DNA from: Owenia fusiformis | Taxonomy: Eukaryota; Annelida; Polychaeta; Sabellida; Oweniidae | DNA length: 14,000 nucleotides | Direction: 5' to 3' | Assembly: GCA_903813345.2 (NCBI GenBank) | Contig: CAIIXF020000423.1 | Coordinates: 1-14,000 of the forward strand | In this document: positions 7,142 to 13,851 of the stretch, piece by piece | How positions within the stretch are numbered: position 1 is the first letter of the stretch | How the letters are laid out: every line of letters begins with the position of its first letter | Position numbers and translations under genes: made by a program | The notes under the pieces: model-generated | The model's input: only the letters and a program-made list of their open reading frames with translations | What the model was told of the DNA's origin: nothing | The model's database searches: none

Positions 7142-7342
7142 CTGAAAAATGGGTGAAATCAAAAGTCTATATTCTACAAGATCTGTACTCAAAATCTGAC
7201 CAAGCTTGCACAACTTCCGAGTATAAATAATCCTGACATCAAAACAGAAAATTCATTCTTGTGCATGTTCTTAAATTCCTGGTTCTGGTTCTCCTACTGC
7301 TAGTGTCGGATATCTTTAAACTAATTTGTTGTTTTATTTCAG

Positions 7343-7465
7343 ATTCTTGCAACCCGACAATGGGATATTACAGAATCCATAAAAGTATTCGACCCTGAAC
7401 AGATATCATTACAGACTGCCATTTCGATGCCAATTAAAAGAAGATTATCCATTGAGGGGCAAATC
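7343..7465 (+). CDS. Candidate internal exon, 41 codons, phase 0-0
   Basis: A strong acceptor (ttgttgttttatttcag, ending 7342) and a strong donor (gtaagtgag, from 7466) enclose exactly 123 nt, open throughout in one frame. The reading is ILATRQWDITESIKVFDPEQ and then ISLQTAISMPIKRRLSIEGQI: mixed composition, no low-complexity run. An 80-codon frame exists antisense, with less natural composition. It lies 0.55 kb upstream of the first recognised transposase exon on the same strand, so it could be an N-terminal exon of that gene, but I see none of the conserved TNP2 N-terminal motifs. Otherwise it is an orphan host exon. Confidence 0.45.
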
Positions 7466-7469
7466 GTAA

Positions 7470-8010
7470 GTGAGTAATTCAAAATATACTTAGCCCGGTA
7501 AGGCTTTAGAGAATTACACCACTGGCTATATTGGGCAGATTTGCCTCCAGCGCTGTGATGATCTCTGATACATTCATCCAATCATGATTATTGCATGATT
7601 ATCACCCTAATTTCATGATTTTGAGAAACTTTTTCTTAAGAAACAATCAAAAGTCGGTAAGGGAAATTACAAGGTGGTGTCAAATTACTATAGAAGTTCA
7701 TTACTTCAAACTCACCAAAAAGAGGAGTGGCATTAGGAAATAAAAGACATTAAGAACATAGGGGTTTATCGTTTCAAGTCGAAATTACTGACAATTTGGG
7801 TGTTTCAGTAACTTTGATCACCTCTCTTTGGTGCTAGGGGGTTAGTCACAATTTTTCGCTAAAGCACGCCTAATTCTATTTTTTGAGAAAAAAACATAAA
7901 ATTCGAGTTCAAAAGACACACTACGAAAATCGAGAACATACTAAACTCTAATACTTTTATTAACATTTTCTAATGCTGAGATATTTCATACAAAATTATT
8001 GTTTCTTTTT
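7470..8010. other. Presumed intron or intergenic stretch
   Basis: No supported exon between the candidate at 7343-7465 and the first TNP2 exon. TTGCATGATTAT and TCATGATT repeats at 7585-7620 (CATGATTATTGCATGATTATC) are the only notable pattern. Stops are dense in all frames. Confidence 0.45.
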
Positions 8011-8016
8011 TTGCAT

Positions 8017-8065
8017 TGTTTCCTGACACCCATCACTGAGAACTTGAACAATTTGTTTCTCAACG
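8017..8065 (+). pseudogene. TNP2-like transposase exon (FLTPITENLNNLF segment)
   Basis: The 3' edge is certain. The frame ...FLTPITENLNNLFLN ends with one base of a Gly codon before a strong donor (gtaagtac at 8066), and joins in phase to the exon at 8556 (N-G-V-K-V). In metazoan TNP2-type transposases an 'NTFLKPFVEELN' segment stands exactly here, before the strand that leads to the Cys motif. The 5' edge is doubtful: a long pyrimidine tract leads into gcat rather than gcag at 8013-8016, so the acceptor looks lost by one substitution. The frame is open further upstream, but that reading does not resemble the family. Residues expected just upstream (the conserved NMN) are missing. Confidence 0.65.
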
Positions 8066-8263
8066 GTAAGTACATTGTCTTTGTTTGTTATGATCATTCT
8101 TGCTTTGTATTTCCAATTATATAAATAACATAATACTATTTGAACTGGTGTTGAATCACATTAATGTGCTTTAAAATTATAGCATTGCTTAGCAGGCCCG
8201 AAATCTCCTTAAAAATTTGAACCTACCTTTTTACCCCTAAAGTGTTGTAGGGCCACAATTAGT

Positions 8264-8400
8264 GGGCCCTTTGGGCATTAATAGGCCTTTTGAGCATTAA
8301 AGGACTTTTTAAGCATTAAAGGGCATTTTGAGCTTCAAAGGGCCTCTTTGGGCATTGAGTGGCCTCTTTGGGCATTAAAGGGCCTTTTTGGACCTTATTG
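8264..8400. repeat. Intronic minisatellite, about 7 units of 18-21 bp
   Basis: Imperfect tandem units of the form GGCCTTTTTGGGCATTAAAG run from about 8264 to about 8400. They alternate a GGGCC block, a T-run and GCATTAAA. Units 5 and 6 (ggcctctttgggcattg/aaa) are nearly identical; the outer ones are more decayed. It lies in the intron between transposase exons 8017-8065 and 8556-8833. ACCCCTAAA at about 8234 and TTTTAGGGGT at about 8444 form an inverted pair around the array. Confidence 0.85.
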
Positions 8401-8555
8401 TAGAAAATGGGACTTAATTTTCAAACTTTGGGCCCAATTTTTGGTTTTAGGGGTCTTGACACTTTTTCTGCGCTAAAGTGAGAATCTATGGATATAAACC
8501 ATTGTGGTATTTCCTTTACATGCTGTTGATATACATACTTGTTACTTTACTTCAG

Positions 8556-8833
8556 GTGTTAAGGTTCATACAACCGCTGGACATGAGAGGACTTGCAAAG
8601 TAATGATGCTAACAGGAACATTGGATCTTATGGCCCAGTGTGCTATCCAAGAAACAATACAGTTTAAAGGGAAACACGGATGTGGTTTTTGTGAACAGCC
8701 TGGCCACTCAGCTAAAGTTGGAAAAGGCTACTCTCATGTATATCCTTGTCTTCCACTTGATGAGCCTCAGACCTTGCGAACGCCCAAGAACATGGCCAAA
8801 CATGCAGAGGAAGCAATAGAGACTGGAACCACT
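8556..8833 (+). pseudogene. TNP2-type transposase exon with CxxC motif
   Basis: Exon of a TNP2-like (Transposase_21; CACTA/EnSpm-related) DNA transposase, which would act in the nucleus on element termini. Bounded by a good acceptor (gttactttacttcag, ending 8555) and donor (gtaagtg, from 8834), open throughout. It starts in phase 1 (completing the Gly begun at 8065) and ends at a codon boundary. Diagnostic stretch: FKGKHGCGFCEQPGHSAKVG, matching the family's 'FNGYYGCNWCLHPG' knuckle with its C-x2-C pair, then the SHVYPCLP segment (family 'RYP') and a helix ending EEAIETGTT before the next exon's VKGMKG (family 'TGKPVNGVKG'). The exon itself is undamaged; the gene is broken elsewhere. Identification is firm by motif order, but no database comparison was possible. 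Confidence 0.85.
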
Positions 8834-8839
8834 GTAAGT

Positions 8840-9075
8840 GTTTATCTTCTCATTCAACCTTGTTACAGTATCCAAATATAAATGTCAAACTGTGATTCTT
8901 AGCTGTAAGAACAAAGGGTGATTACAAAACAACCAATGTTAAAGGTGCGCAACATCTTCAAAGTATGAGTAGGAAAATAACATACTTTAGCTGAATGAAA
9001 TGGATAAGCTTACATGTATCATGAGTCAATAAAAGATATATATATAAACAAGTTAATGATGTTTTGATAAAATAT
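8840..9075. other. Transposase intron, first part
   Basis: This is intron between exons 8556-8833 and 9443-9711. AT-rich, no coding content; it hosts the G-rich repeat fragment that starts at 9078. Confidence 0.6.
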
Positions 9076-9077
9076 GA

Positions 9078-9208
9078 CAGGGGCGTAGCCAGCTTTCAGT
9101 CAGGGGGGGTGCGCCAAAAAAATTCGTTTTTCAGTCAGGGGGTGTGATTGTGGCATTCTATTTTTATTGGTTATGGGGGGGGGGGATTGCACCCATCGCA
9201 CCCTGGCC
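9078..9208 (+). repeat. GGGGCGTAGCCAG-type interspersed repeat fragment
   Basis: Starts CAGGGGCGTAGCCAG and ends CGCACCCTGGCC. GGGTGCG (9107-9113) pairs with CGCACCC (9197-9203), and TTTCAGTCAGGGGG occurs twice (about 9094 and 9129). An 11-G run sits at 9175-9185. The CAGGGG-type end and the pairing near the ends fit a small hAT-like non-autonomous element, but I see no clear 8 bp target duplication. A related fragment is at 4976-5010. It is inserted in a transposase intron. Confidence 0.6.
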
Positions 9209-9442
9209 TCTTTAAGTAATAAGTCTATACTAGTGTGTAATTCACAATTATAAAATTAATTCTGTTTGAATTAAATAAGAGCAATTTGTGACAAGTATAT
9301 ATCAGCTACCTGTCCAACTTCAATATTATATTGTAAATCATTACCATGACCCCCTCCCATGGAAAGTTTAACTATTAACCTGTTTATTTACACTATTGAT
9401 CTGACTATCAATCAATAAACTTATATTCATCACTTATTTCAG

Positions 9443-9711
9443 GTAAAGGGTATGAAGGGTTTCCCTATTACCCTTCATTTCAACAACTTCGATGATACTA
9501 TGGATAGACTGGCTACATGGGGTGTGTATCGGAGTACATCTGAAACAGATGAAGTATCTTTTTGACTCCAAATATAAAAACGAAGCATTCTCCCTCATTG
9601 CCTACCAAGCAGAGATTGATGCAGAGATTGATGAAGACATCAAGGCCATGCATCTGACTTGTGAATTCACCAGAACACCAAGATCTATCTATGATTATGG
9701 ACAATGGAAAG
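9443..9711 (+). pseudogene. TNP2-type transposase exon, frameshifted (copy 1)
   Basis: The acceptor (cacttatttcag, ending 9442) fits phase 0 after 8556-8833. The first part reads VKGMKGFPITLHFNNFDDTM; the frame then needs to skip one base (at 9503), after which it reads IDWLHGVCIGVHLKQMKYLF and continues to CEFTRTPRSIYDYGQWK. These are the family's conserved blocks: 'VKGVKG', the 'DWLHG/DYMH' motif that contains a candidate catalytic Asp, 'LWFDSK', and the 'CEVTRTPRSI' box. The donor (AAAG/gttagt) leaves phase 1, as expected before the family's next block (WKASEW). An internal 12 bp duplication (9609-9632) adds four residues in frame. The +1 frameshift is present in both tandem copies, so it is old and the gene is dead or needs an unseen correction. 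Confidence 0.85.
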
Positions 9712-10006
9712 GTTAGTGGCAACGAAATACATTACAATCTGGTAAACATACATGAAATACTTTATCAGTCATCTGTAACATAGTCTCCTAGAATGATCTG
9801 TCACCCATATTTGATTTATTTTTTATTTTATACAGTATTTATCAGGCAGATATATCACATTGTACTTAGGATAAACCAAATGTTTGTAACCTCATATAGG
9901 ATCATCTTCATACATGAACTCATGGTTATTGATATTTGCAATTTTAACGACACTCACTTGTGCAGATATCAAATAAATGTGTGGATAAATCTCAGTCGTG
10001 AGATAA

Positions 10007-10130
10007 ATCCACTATATGATGCTTGCAACAGGTGTTCTACTTTTACTAGGAGAGGCAATAACCAGAGAAGAATTGGAAACGGCCCAAGAACTTCTATATT
10101 TGTTCCACAGTCTACAAGAGACCTACTATG
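10007..10130 (+). pseudogene. TNP2-type transposase coding segment (copy 1)
   Basis: After a TAA at 10004-10006 the frame reads IHYMMLATGVLLLLGEAITR and EELETAQELLYLFHSLQETY, up to YG and a donor-like gtatgt at 10131. It matches the family's helical block 'LLLGDSI...EELDEAEKLL...F...LYG', which follows the 'SLPVL..ILP' segment. Just upstream, another frame reads NLSREI and would join by skipping one base near 10004-10006, again a +1-type break. The block that should lie between WK at 9710 and this one (WR..LLYYSLPVL) was not found, so at least one exon seems missing or decayed. Confidence 0.75.
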
Positions 10131-10193
10131 GTATGTGCCCTTATACAAAGCATGAGTATCAATCAATAAACTTATATTCATCACTTATTTCAG

Positions 10194-10450
10194 GTAAAGG
10201 GTATGAAGGGTTTCCCTATTACCCTTCATTTCAACAACTTCGATGATACTATGGATAGACTGGCTACATGGGGTGTGTATCGGAGTACATCTGAAACAGA
10301 TGAAGTATCTTTTTGACTCCAAATATAAAAACGAAGCATTCTCCCTCATTGCCTACCAAGCAGAGATTAATGAAGACATCAAGGCCATGCATCTGACTTG
10401 TGAATTCACCAGAACACCAAGATCTATCTATGATTATGGACAATGGAAAG
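10194..10450 (+). pseudogene. TNP2-type transposase exon, frameshifted (copy 2)
   Basis: Duplicate of the exon at 9443-9711 with identical splice edges and the same extra base (10254) between the VKGMKGFPITLHFNNFDDTM and IDWLHGVCIGVHLKQ parts. It has one copy of the 12 bp unit and an Asp-to-Asn change there (EINEDIK). A single unit agrees better with the spacing in relatives, so the doubled unit in copy 1 is probably the derived state. A transcript using both exon copies would repeat this domain. Confidence 0.85.
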
Positions 10451-10745
10451 GTTAGTGGCAACGAAATACATTACAATCTGGTAAACATACATGAAATACT
10501 TTATCAGTCATCTGTAACATAGTCTCCTAGAATGATCTGTCACCCATATTTGATTTATTTTTTATTTTATACAGTATTTATCAGGCAGATATATCACATT
10601 GTACTTAGGATAAACCAAATGTTTGTAACCTCATATAGGATCATCTTCATACATGAACTCATGGTTATTGATATTTGCAATTTTAACGACACTCACTTGT
10701 GCAGATATCAAATAAATGTGTGGATAAATCTCAGTCGTGAGATAA

Positions 10746-10869
10746 ATCCACTATATGATGCTTGCAACAGGTGTTCGACTTTTACTAGGAGAGGCAATAA
10801 CCAGAGAAGAATTGGAAACGGCCCAAGAACTTCTATATTTGTTCCACAGTCTACAAGAGACCTACTATG
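10746..10869 (+). pseudogene. TNP2-type transposase coding segment (copy 2)
   Basis: Duplicate of 10007-10130 with a T-to-G change at 10777 that turns a Leu of the LLLL helix into Arg (GVRLLLGEAI). It ends at the same gtatgt donor-like site. No further transposase exon (family 'MTYNVHLLLHL') is visible downstream in the window, so the gene is cut off here or continues after later insertions. Confidence 0.75.
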
Positions 10870-10988
10870 GTATGTGCCCTTATACAAAGCATGAGAAGTG
10901 AGAACAGAGATATTAATAGTATGATTGTAGAAATAATACCACACACTCTTACACAAATACACTAGGTACTAGAATTGAAGCTTTTTAC

Positions 10989-11036
10989 ATACAGTGAAAC
11001 CTTTATATCTGAACACTTGGGTTATCCAAATACCTT
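10989..11036 (+). mobile_element. pogo/Tigger-like element terminus
   Basis: TA followed by CAGTGAAACCTTTATATCTG and AACACTTGGGTTATCCAAATAC matches the typical pogo/Tigger-type terminal inverted repeat (TA-CAGT.GAACCTC..TATC.GAACAC, then TTATCC.AA). Only one end was found; no mirrored terminus is visible within the next kilobase, so this is a solo or truncated terminus. Derived from pattern knowledge, not from a search. Confidence 0.55.
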
Positions 11037-11094
11037 CATATTCAAATACTTTAGTTGGTTCCGTATCGCGTTCTCATTGGTTAGTGTGTATGCC

Positions 11095-11160
11095 TTATAC
11101 CGCGGGTGAATCTGGCATACACCGCAAGTGAATACGCCATATTCGTTGCGGAATATGACA
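11095..11160. repeat. CCGC(A/G)AGTGAAT hairpin repeat
   Basis: ATACCGCGGGTGAAT and ACACCGCAAGTGAAT are direct near-copies. The second (about 11120-11132) pairs with ATTCGTTGCGG (about 11140-11151) to form an imperfect hairpin with a very short loop. It probably belongs to an interspersed fold-back element; CpG content is higher than in the surroundings. Confidence 0.6.
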
Positions 11161-11317
11161 TATTTTTGTATAGTTTTTACCGCGTAACAATAGTAACTTT
11201 TACAATACCAATCAACATTGTGTCTAAATATATGAGCACAATGTAGAACAAGGCACAGGGTCAACAATATTGTACCTAATACAAAGCAGTGTTGGCTTGT
11301 TTACCCAAAAAGCAGGA

Positions 11318-11740
11318 TGACCACCAAAATGTTCATTAGCTGTAGAACATTTTACCATGTAACATGTGTAAAGTTTTGAAGTTAATCCATTAAGTGGTTT
11401 TCATAGAATGCCAATGACAAAATTAATCCAAAAACTTCCAAAATGGCCACCACAATTCAAGATGGCCACTGAAAGGGAACCAGAGTGCAAGATGGCTTCT
11501 GAAAAGTTTATTAGCTCTAGAACTTCTTACCATGTAACATCTGAAAATTTTGAAATAAATATGTTGAGGGATTTTTTGGGAATTGTGATCGCAAGATTTA
11601 TCTAAAAACTTCGAAGATGGCCACCAAAATGCAAGATGGCCACTGAAAAGGTAATCAGCTTTAGAACTTCTTTCCATGTAACATTTATGAAAATTTAAAG
11701 TGAATCCATTAAGTGGTTTTCCAGGAATCGAGATTTCAAG
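11318..11740. repeat. 'gatggccacc' satellite, about 2.7 units
   Basis: The markers ACCATGTAACAT near 11353, 11530 and 11673 and the repeated AAGATGGCCAC(C/T) blocks define units of about 143 and 178 bp. The longer first unit holds an extra GATGGC segment. AATCCATTAAGTGGTTTTC recurs at about 11384 and 11703. A 118-codon minus frame spans it only because the repeat lacks stops in that frame; its translation is itself repetitive. Confidence 0.85.
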
Positions 11741-11783
11741 AAAAATGCAACGCCACGTACCGACCCGCCAAGCAGACAACAGT

Positions 11784-11805
11784 ATCGTACCTTTTTAGGT
11801 ACGAT
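11784..11805. repeat. Perfect 9 bp-arm hairpin with TTTT loop
   Basis: ATCGTACCT (11784-11792), loop TTTT, AGGTACGAT (11797-11805). The exact pairing and tetraloop suggest the end of a fold-back element or a cruciform site. It is the first of several palindromes up to 11895. Confidence 0.85.
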
Positions 11806-11812
11806 AAATTAC

Positions 11813-11895
11813 ACATCATATGATGTCATAATAAATTAGCAAATTAGCTAATTTGCATATGAGCTAATTGCATATTTATTGCTTTATTATGATAC
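11813..11895. repeat. Nested palindromes with an octamer motif
   Basis: ACATCATATGATGT (11813-11826) and GCAAATTAGCTAATTTGC (11839-11856) are perfect palindromes of 14 and 18 bp. TCATAATAA (about 11826-11834) pairs with TTATTATGA (about 11884-11892), enclosing the second palindrome. AGCTAATT(T)GCATAT occurs twice in tandem, and ATTTGCAT (11851-11858) is an exact POU/octamer motif. Structure is certain; function is not known. Confidence 0.8.
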
Positions 11896-12480
11896 ATATA
11901 TGAATTTGAGTCAACGAATAATGAGTGGAAAATGCCTAATAATGTATTACATCTATTAACAATATTCAAATGTTTGCTATGGAAACTGGCATTTGACATT
12001 ATTGGTAACAAATCTGAGACTTGGATACAAGTGAATTTGAAAAGGTTGGGTCATAAGTTTTACAACGGTACCTTATTTGTGTTTTTTCCTCTCATTTGTA
12101 CAAATTTCATTGTCCGACCTTCATTCTAGTAGCCTAACCATACGGTATCAAAAAGTTTATTTCTAAAAATTCAATAAACCTATCATTTCAATATTACAAA
12201 GGAATAATAAGTGTAATGTTGGTTCATCGTTATAAATTATAGGATATTTTCTAGAAGGTCCCATTAATATCAAAACACATATTCAAATTAGTATATGCAA
12301 AATTTGACAGATTTTTATTTTATTTTTTGGGTTTGTAAGGGTTAAAAAGAAGACAAAATGAAATTTTATTTTGTTAAATTAATATTATTATCTAGGAAAA
12401 ACAATATCCAATCGTGGTCAAGCTAAACTATGTAAAAATAAGACCTCAACTTTAAGAAATATGTTTTTTAGTCATGCACT
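11896..12480. other. AT-rich stretch without a supported gene
   Basis: A 65-codon plus frame (11932-12129) is Phe/Leu/Asn-rich and has no splice, domain or poly(A) support; I treat it as chance. No repeats stand out. Confidence 0.45.
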
Positions 12481-12490
12481 CATAAATTGA

Positions 12491-12521
12491 AGGGGGTGGG
12501 GAAGGGGGTGGGGAAGGGGGT
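12491..12521 (+). repeat. G-quadruplex-type G run
   Basis: GGGGGTGGGGAA is repeated twice and followed by GGGGG: five G runs of 4-5 separated by 1-2 nt. This exceeds the usual intramolecular G-quadruplex rule. The surroundings are very AT-rich. It is probably a microsatellite expansion; any regulatory role is inference. Confidence 0.85.
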
Positions 12522-12736
12522 AACTTCGATTCAAATTTTAACATTGTTCCACTACTTCGATTTTGGTAGATTTTTAGTATGTATTTCAAGGTTAATAAAT
12601 GTAAATAACTAACCTAATTTGATTTCTATTGCAATTTGTTTTGGGTTAAGCTATTTTTTTCATTAGTTTGACTGGGCTATTTATTTCTTGTATTAGAAAA
12701 CAGCAAAATTTTGACAAAAATAGCATCTTTCAAAGT
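12522..12736. other. AT-rich stretch, nothing supported
   Basis: No open frame, exon or repeat of note between the G run and the nuclear-receptor-like half sites at 12737. Confidence 0.5.
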
Positions 12737-12767
12737 TGACCTTTAAACCACCCTAATGTCAAGGTCA
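12737..12767. promoter_or_regulatory. Everted nuclear-receptor half sites
   Basis: TGACCTTT (12737-12744) and TCAAGGTCA (12759-12767) are opposed half sites. The second is an exact extended half site of the NR5A/ERR type. They lie about 90 bp upstream of the GC-rich exon at 12853. Such 'caaggtcaaatgtc' strings can also belong to common repeats, so this is weak. Confidence 0.25.
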
Positions 12768-12852
12768 AATGTCTAAATTCTCAGACATCATATTTTAAGT
12801 AATAAGTCATACTTCCTCTTCAATTCCATGTCAATATATACTTGTTTTGTAG

Positions 12853-13244
12853 GGGGGCTAAAAGAGGGGTTTACCGCCACCTGTCCTTTGACCAATCAAC
12901 GACGGCCCTACATCGCCGGACTAGGTCTGTACCAACAGATGGTAAATACAAAGAATTCTAGATCTTCAGATGTCATACCCTACTACCGTCAAGGGTATCA
13001 ACATGGCCGCTTTTCGCGAAGAGACAGGTCCTCCCATAGGCACAGTGCATCCCCCTTCTCAAGGGCGAGCCCCACAGAGAGAGATGTGCTGATTCCCGTC
13101 GAAGGGATGCAACACATTCAAGAAAGACTAGGGCTTCCATCCCTTCCACAGTGACAACAGGCGGAAGATAGGAATGGGGATGTGACATCAATGGCAGCTT
13201 CCTTGATCGATTTGTTGGGTAGATTGACACCAATTAAATTATGA
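12853..13244 (+). pseudogene. GC-rich Arg/Ser-rich exon with an in-frame TGA, unrecognised
   Basis: The acceptor cttgttttgtag ends at 12852. The frame (GLKEGFTATCPLTNQRRPYI ...) runs 99 codons to TGA at 13152-13154, then continues in the same frame for 29 more codons (QQAEDRNGDVTSMAASLIDL, then LGRLTPIKL) to TGA at 13242-13244. Base composition is near 50% GC against about 33% around it, stopping where the frame stops, which supports coding origin across the internal TGA. The middle is disordered and basic (FSRRDRSSHRHSASPFSRAS); the rest is globular-like (VEGMQHIQERLGLPSL). No domain recognised. The OTU exon 0.3 kb downstream on the same strand may belong to the same gene. A minus frame of 86 codons here is a shadow. 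Confidence 0.55.
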
Positions 13245-13257
13245 AGGCGTTAGTCTA

Positions 13258-13488
13258 GTGTATGTCCAGATACTAGATTTTCAACGAACGTTACTTATCC
13301 AGCAATGTAAGAAAACTCTAAAATGGGAAAAAACAGGTATTTTGGTGCAAAACAGTCGAGGCACAATGTCAAATTCCTCAGATAGAGTTAAAGTGGCTGT
13401 CTCTAATGTAACCATTAAAGCCGAAAAATCCCTCGTTAGGGAGCCAGTAAAGCATTCATTAGGGAGCCAGTAAAGCAATGGGAAATGA
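13258..13488 (+). other. Open stretch with a 19 bp direct repeat before the OTU exon
   Basis: A 71-codon frame on plus (13258-13473) contains the protein-like part MSNSSDRVKVAVSNVTIKAE, then KSLVREPVK. Its end is disturbed by TTAGGGAGCCAGTAAAGCA, present at 13436-13454 and 13459-13477. The 23 bp period is not a multiple of three, so the duplication shifts frame; from the second copy REPVK can continue to QWEMKTR. This may be a damaged exon upstream of the OTU exon, but no clear donor is seen. Evidence is weak. Confidence 0.3.
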
Positions 13489-13531
13489 AGACTAGGATAT
13501 ATATTATCAATATGGTTCATTATCTTTACAG

Positions 13532-13746
13532 ATTCCATCGACAGGACCCAAGGTGATGGCAGATGTCTATTTAGGGCAATAATACACTCTTTGTTGTCAA
13601 TGTCTTCAACCGTGAATGAAACCAAATTATCAGATAACCTTAAGAAGAAGGTAGTGAAGCATTATTATGACAATGAGAGGTGATGGAAGCAACTAGATGC
13701 TCAGATACCAATCCAAAAGTACGTCCAACAAGTTCATACAGTTTAA
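13532..13746 (+). pseudogene. OTU-type cysteine protease exon with an in-frame TGA
   Basis: The acceptor gttcattatctttacag ends at 13531. The frame starts SIDRTQGDGRCLFRAIIHSL; GDGRCLFRAI is the OTU catalytic box (Asp and nucleophile Cys, Cys codon at 13564-13566). OTU proteases cleave ubiquitin chains or process polyproteins; they occur both in host deubiquitinases and in transposable elements. Then come NETKLSDNLKKKVVKHYYDN and ER, a TGA at 13681-13683, and in the same frame WKQLDAQIPIQKYVQQVHTV to TAA at 13744. The post-TGA part fits the OTU pattern (R.KVV.....N...W......Y...), so the TGA interrupts a once-continuous domain. The C-terminal His of the triad is not in this exon. A minus frame of 114 codons is a shadow. 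Confidence 0.75.
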
Positions 13747-13851
13747 GCCTGGTTTAACTTGAACATTAACTTGAGTGGACGTCATTATTGAGAATATTGT
13801 AACGCTCATAACATTTTACCCACTTGAGCTACACATCTGAAATTTTTCTAG

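Larger units (their letters stand above)
9406..10156 (+). repeat. Tandem segmental duplication, copy 1 (751 bp)
   Basis: The 751 bp from TATCAATCAATAAAC to the CATGAG at 10156 are followed directly by a nearly identical copy. Copy 1 carries a doubled 12 bp unit GCAGAGATTGAT (9609-9632) that is single in copy 2. Otherwise I see one adjacent base change and T at 10038 versus G at 10777. The unit includes two coding pieces of the transposase and the intron ends between them. Copy identity above 99% points to a very recent event (or an assembly artefact). Confidence 0.97.
10157..10895 (+). repeat. Tandem segmental duplication, copy 2 (739 bp)
   Basis: Second copy of the 9406-10156 segment, shorter by one 12 bp unit at 10360-10371 (and GAT to AAT there). 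It follows without spacer bases. The right flank (AAGTGAGAAC) shares no homology with the start of the unit, so the event left blunt junctions with little or no microhomology. Confidence 0.97.

Noticed and set aside
7339-7581. 80-codon minus frame
   Set aside because: Antisense to the splice-flanked plus exon at 7343-7465; composition is less protein-like and no splice sites fit.
9513-9722. Minus frames antisense to the transposase exons (also 10264-10461, 9969-10184 and 10708-10962)
   Set aside because: Shadows of the transposase exons on the plus strand, repeated only because the segment is duplicated.
9793-10155. 120-codon plus frame, repeated at 10532-10894
   Set aside because: It runs through intron-like DNA and reads the recognised MMLATGV...GEAITREELE block in the wrong frame. 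Its two copies reflect the DNA duplication, not conservation as protein. Only the short NLSREI part may be genuine.
11423-11779. 118-codon minus frame
   Set aside because: It spans the gatggccacc satellite and its translation is internally repetitive; absence of stops follows from the repeat.
13281-13625. 114-codon minus frame
   Set aside because: Antisense to the OTU exon, which carries the GDGRCLFRAI motif on plus.
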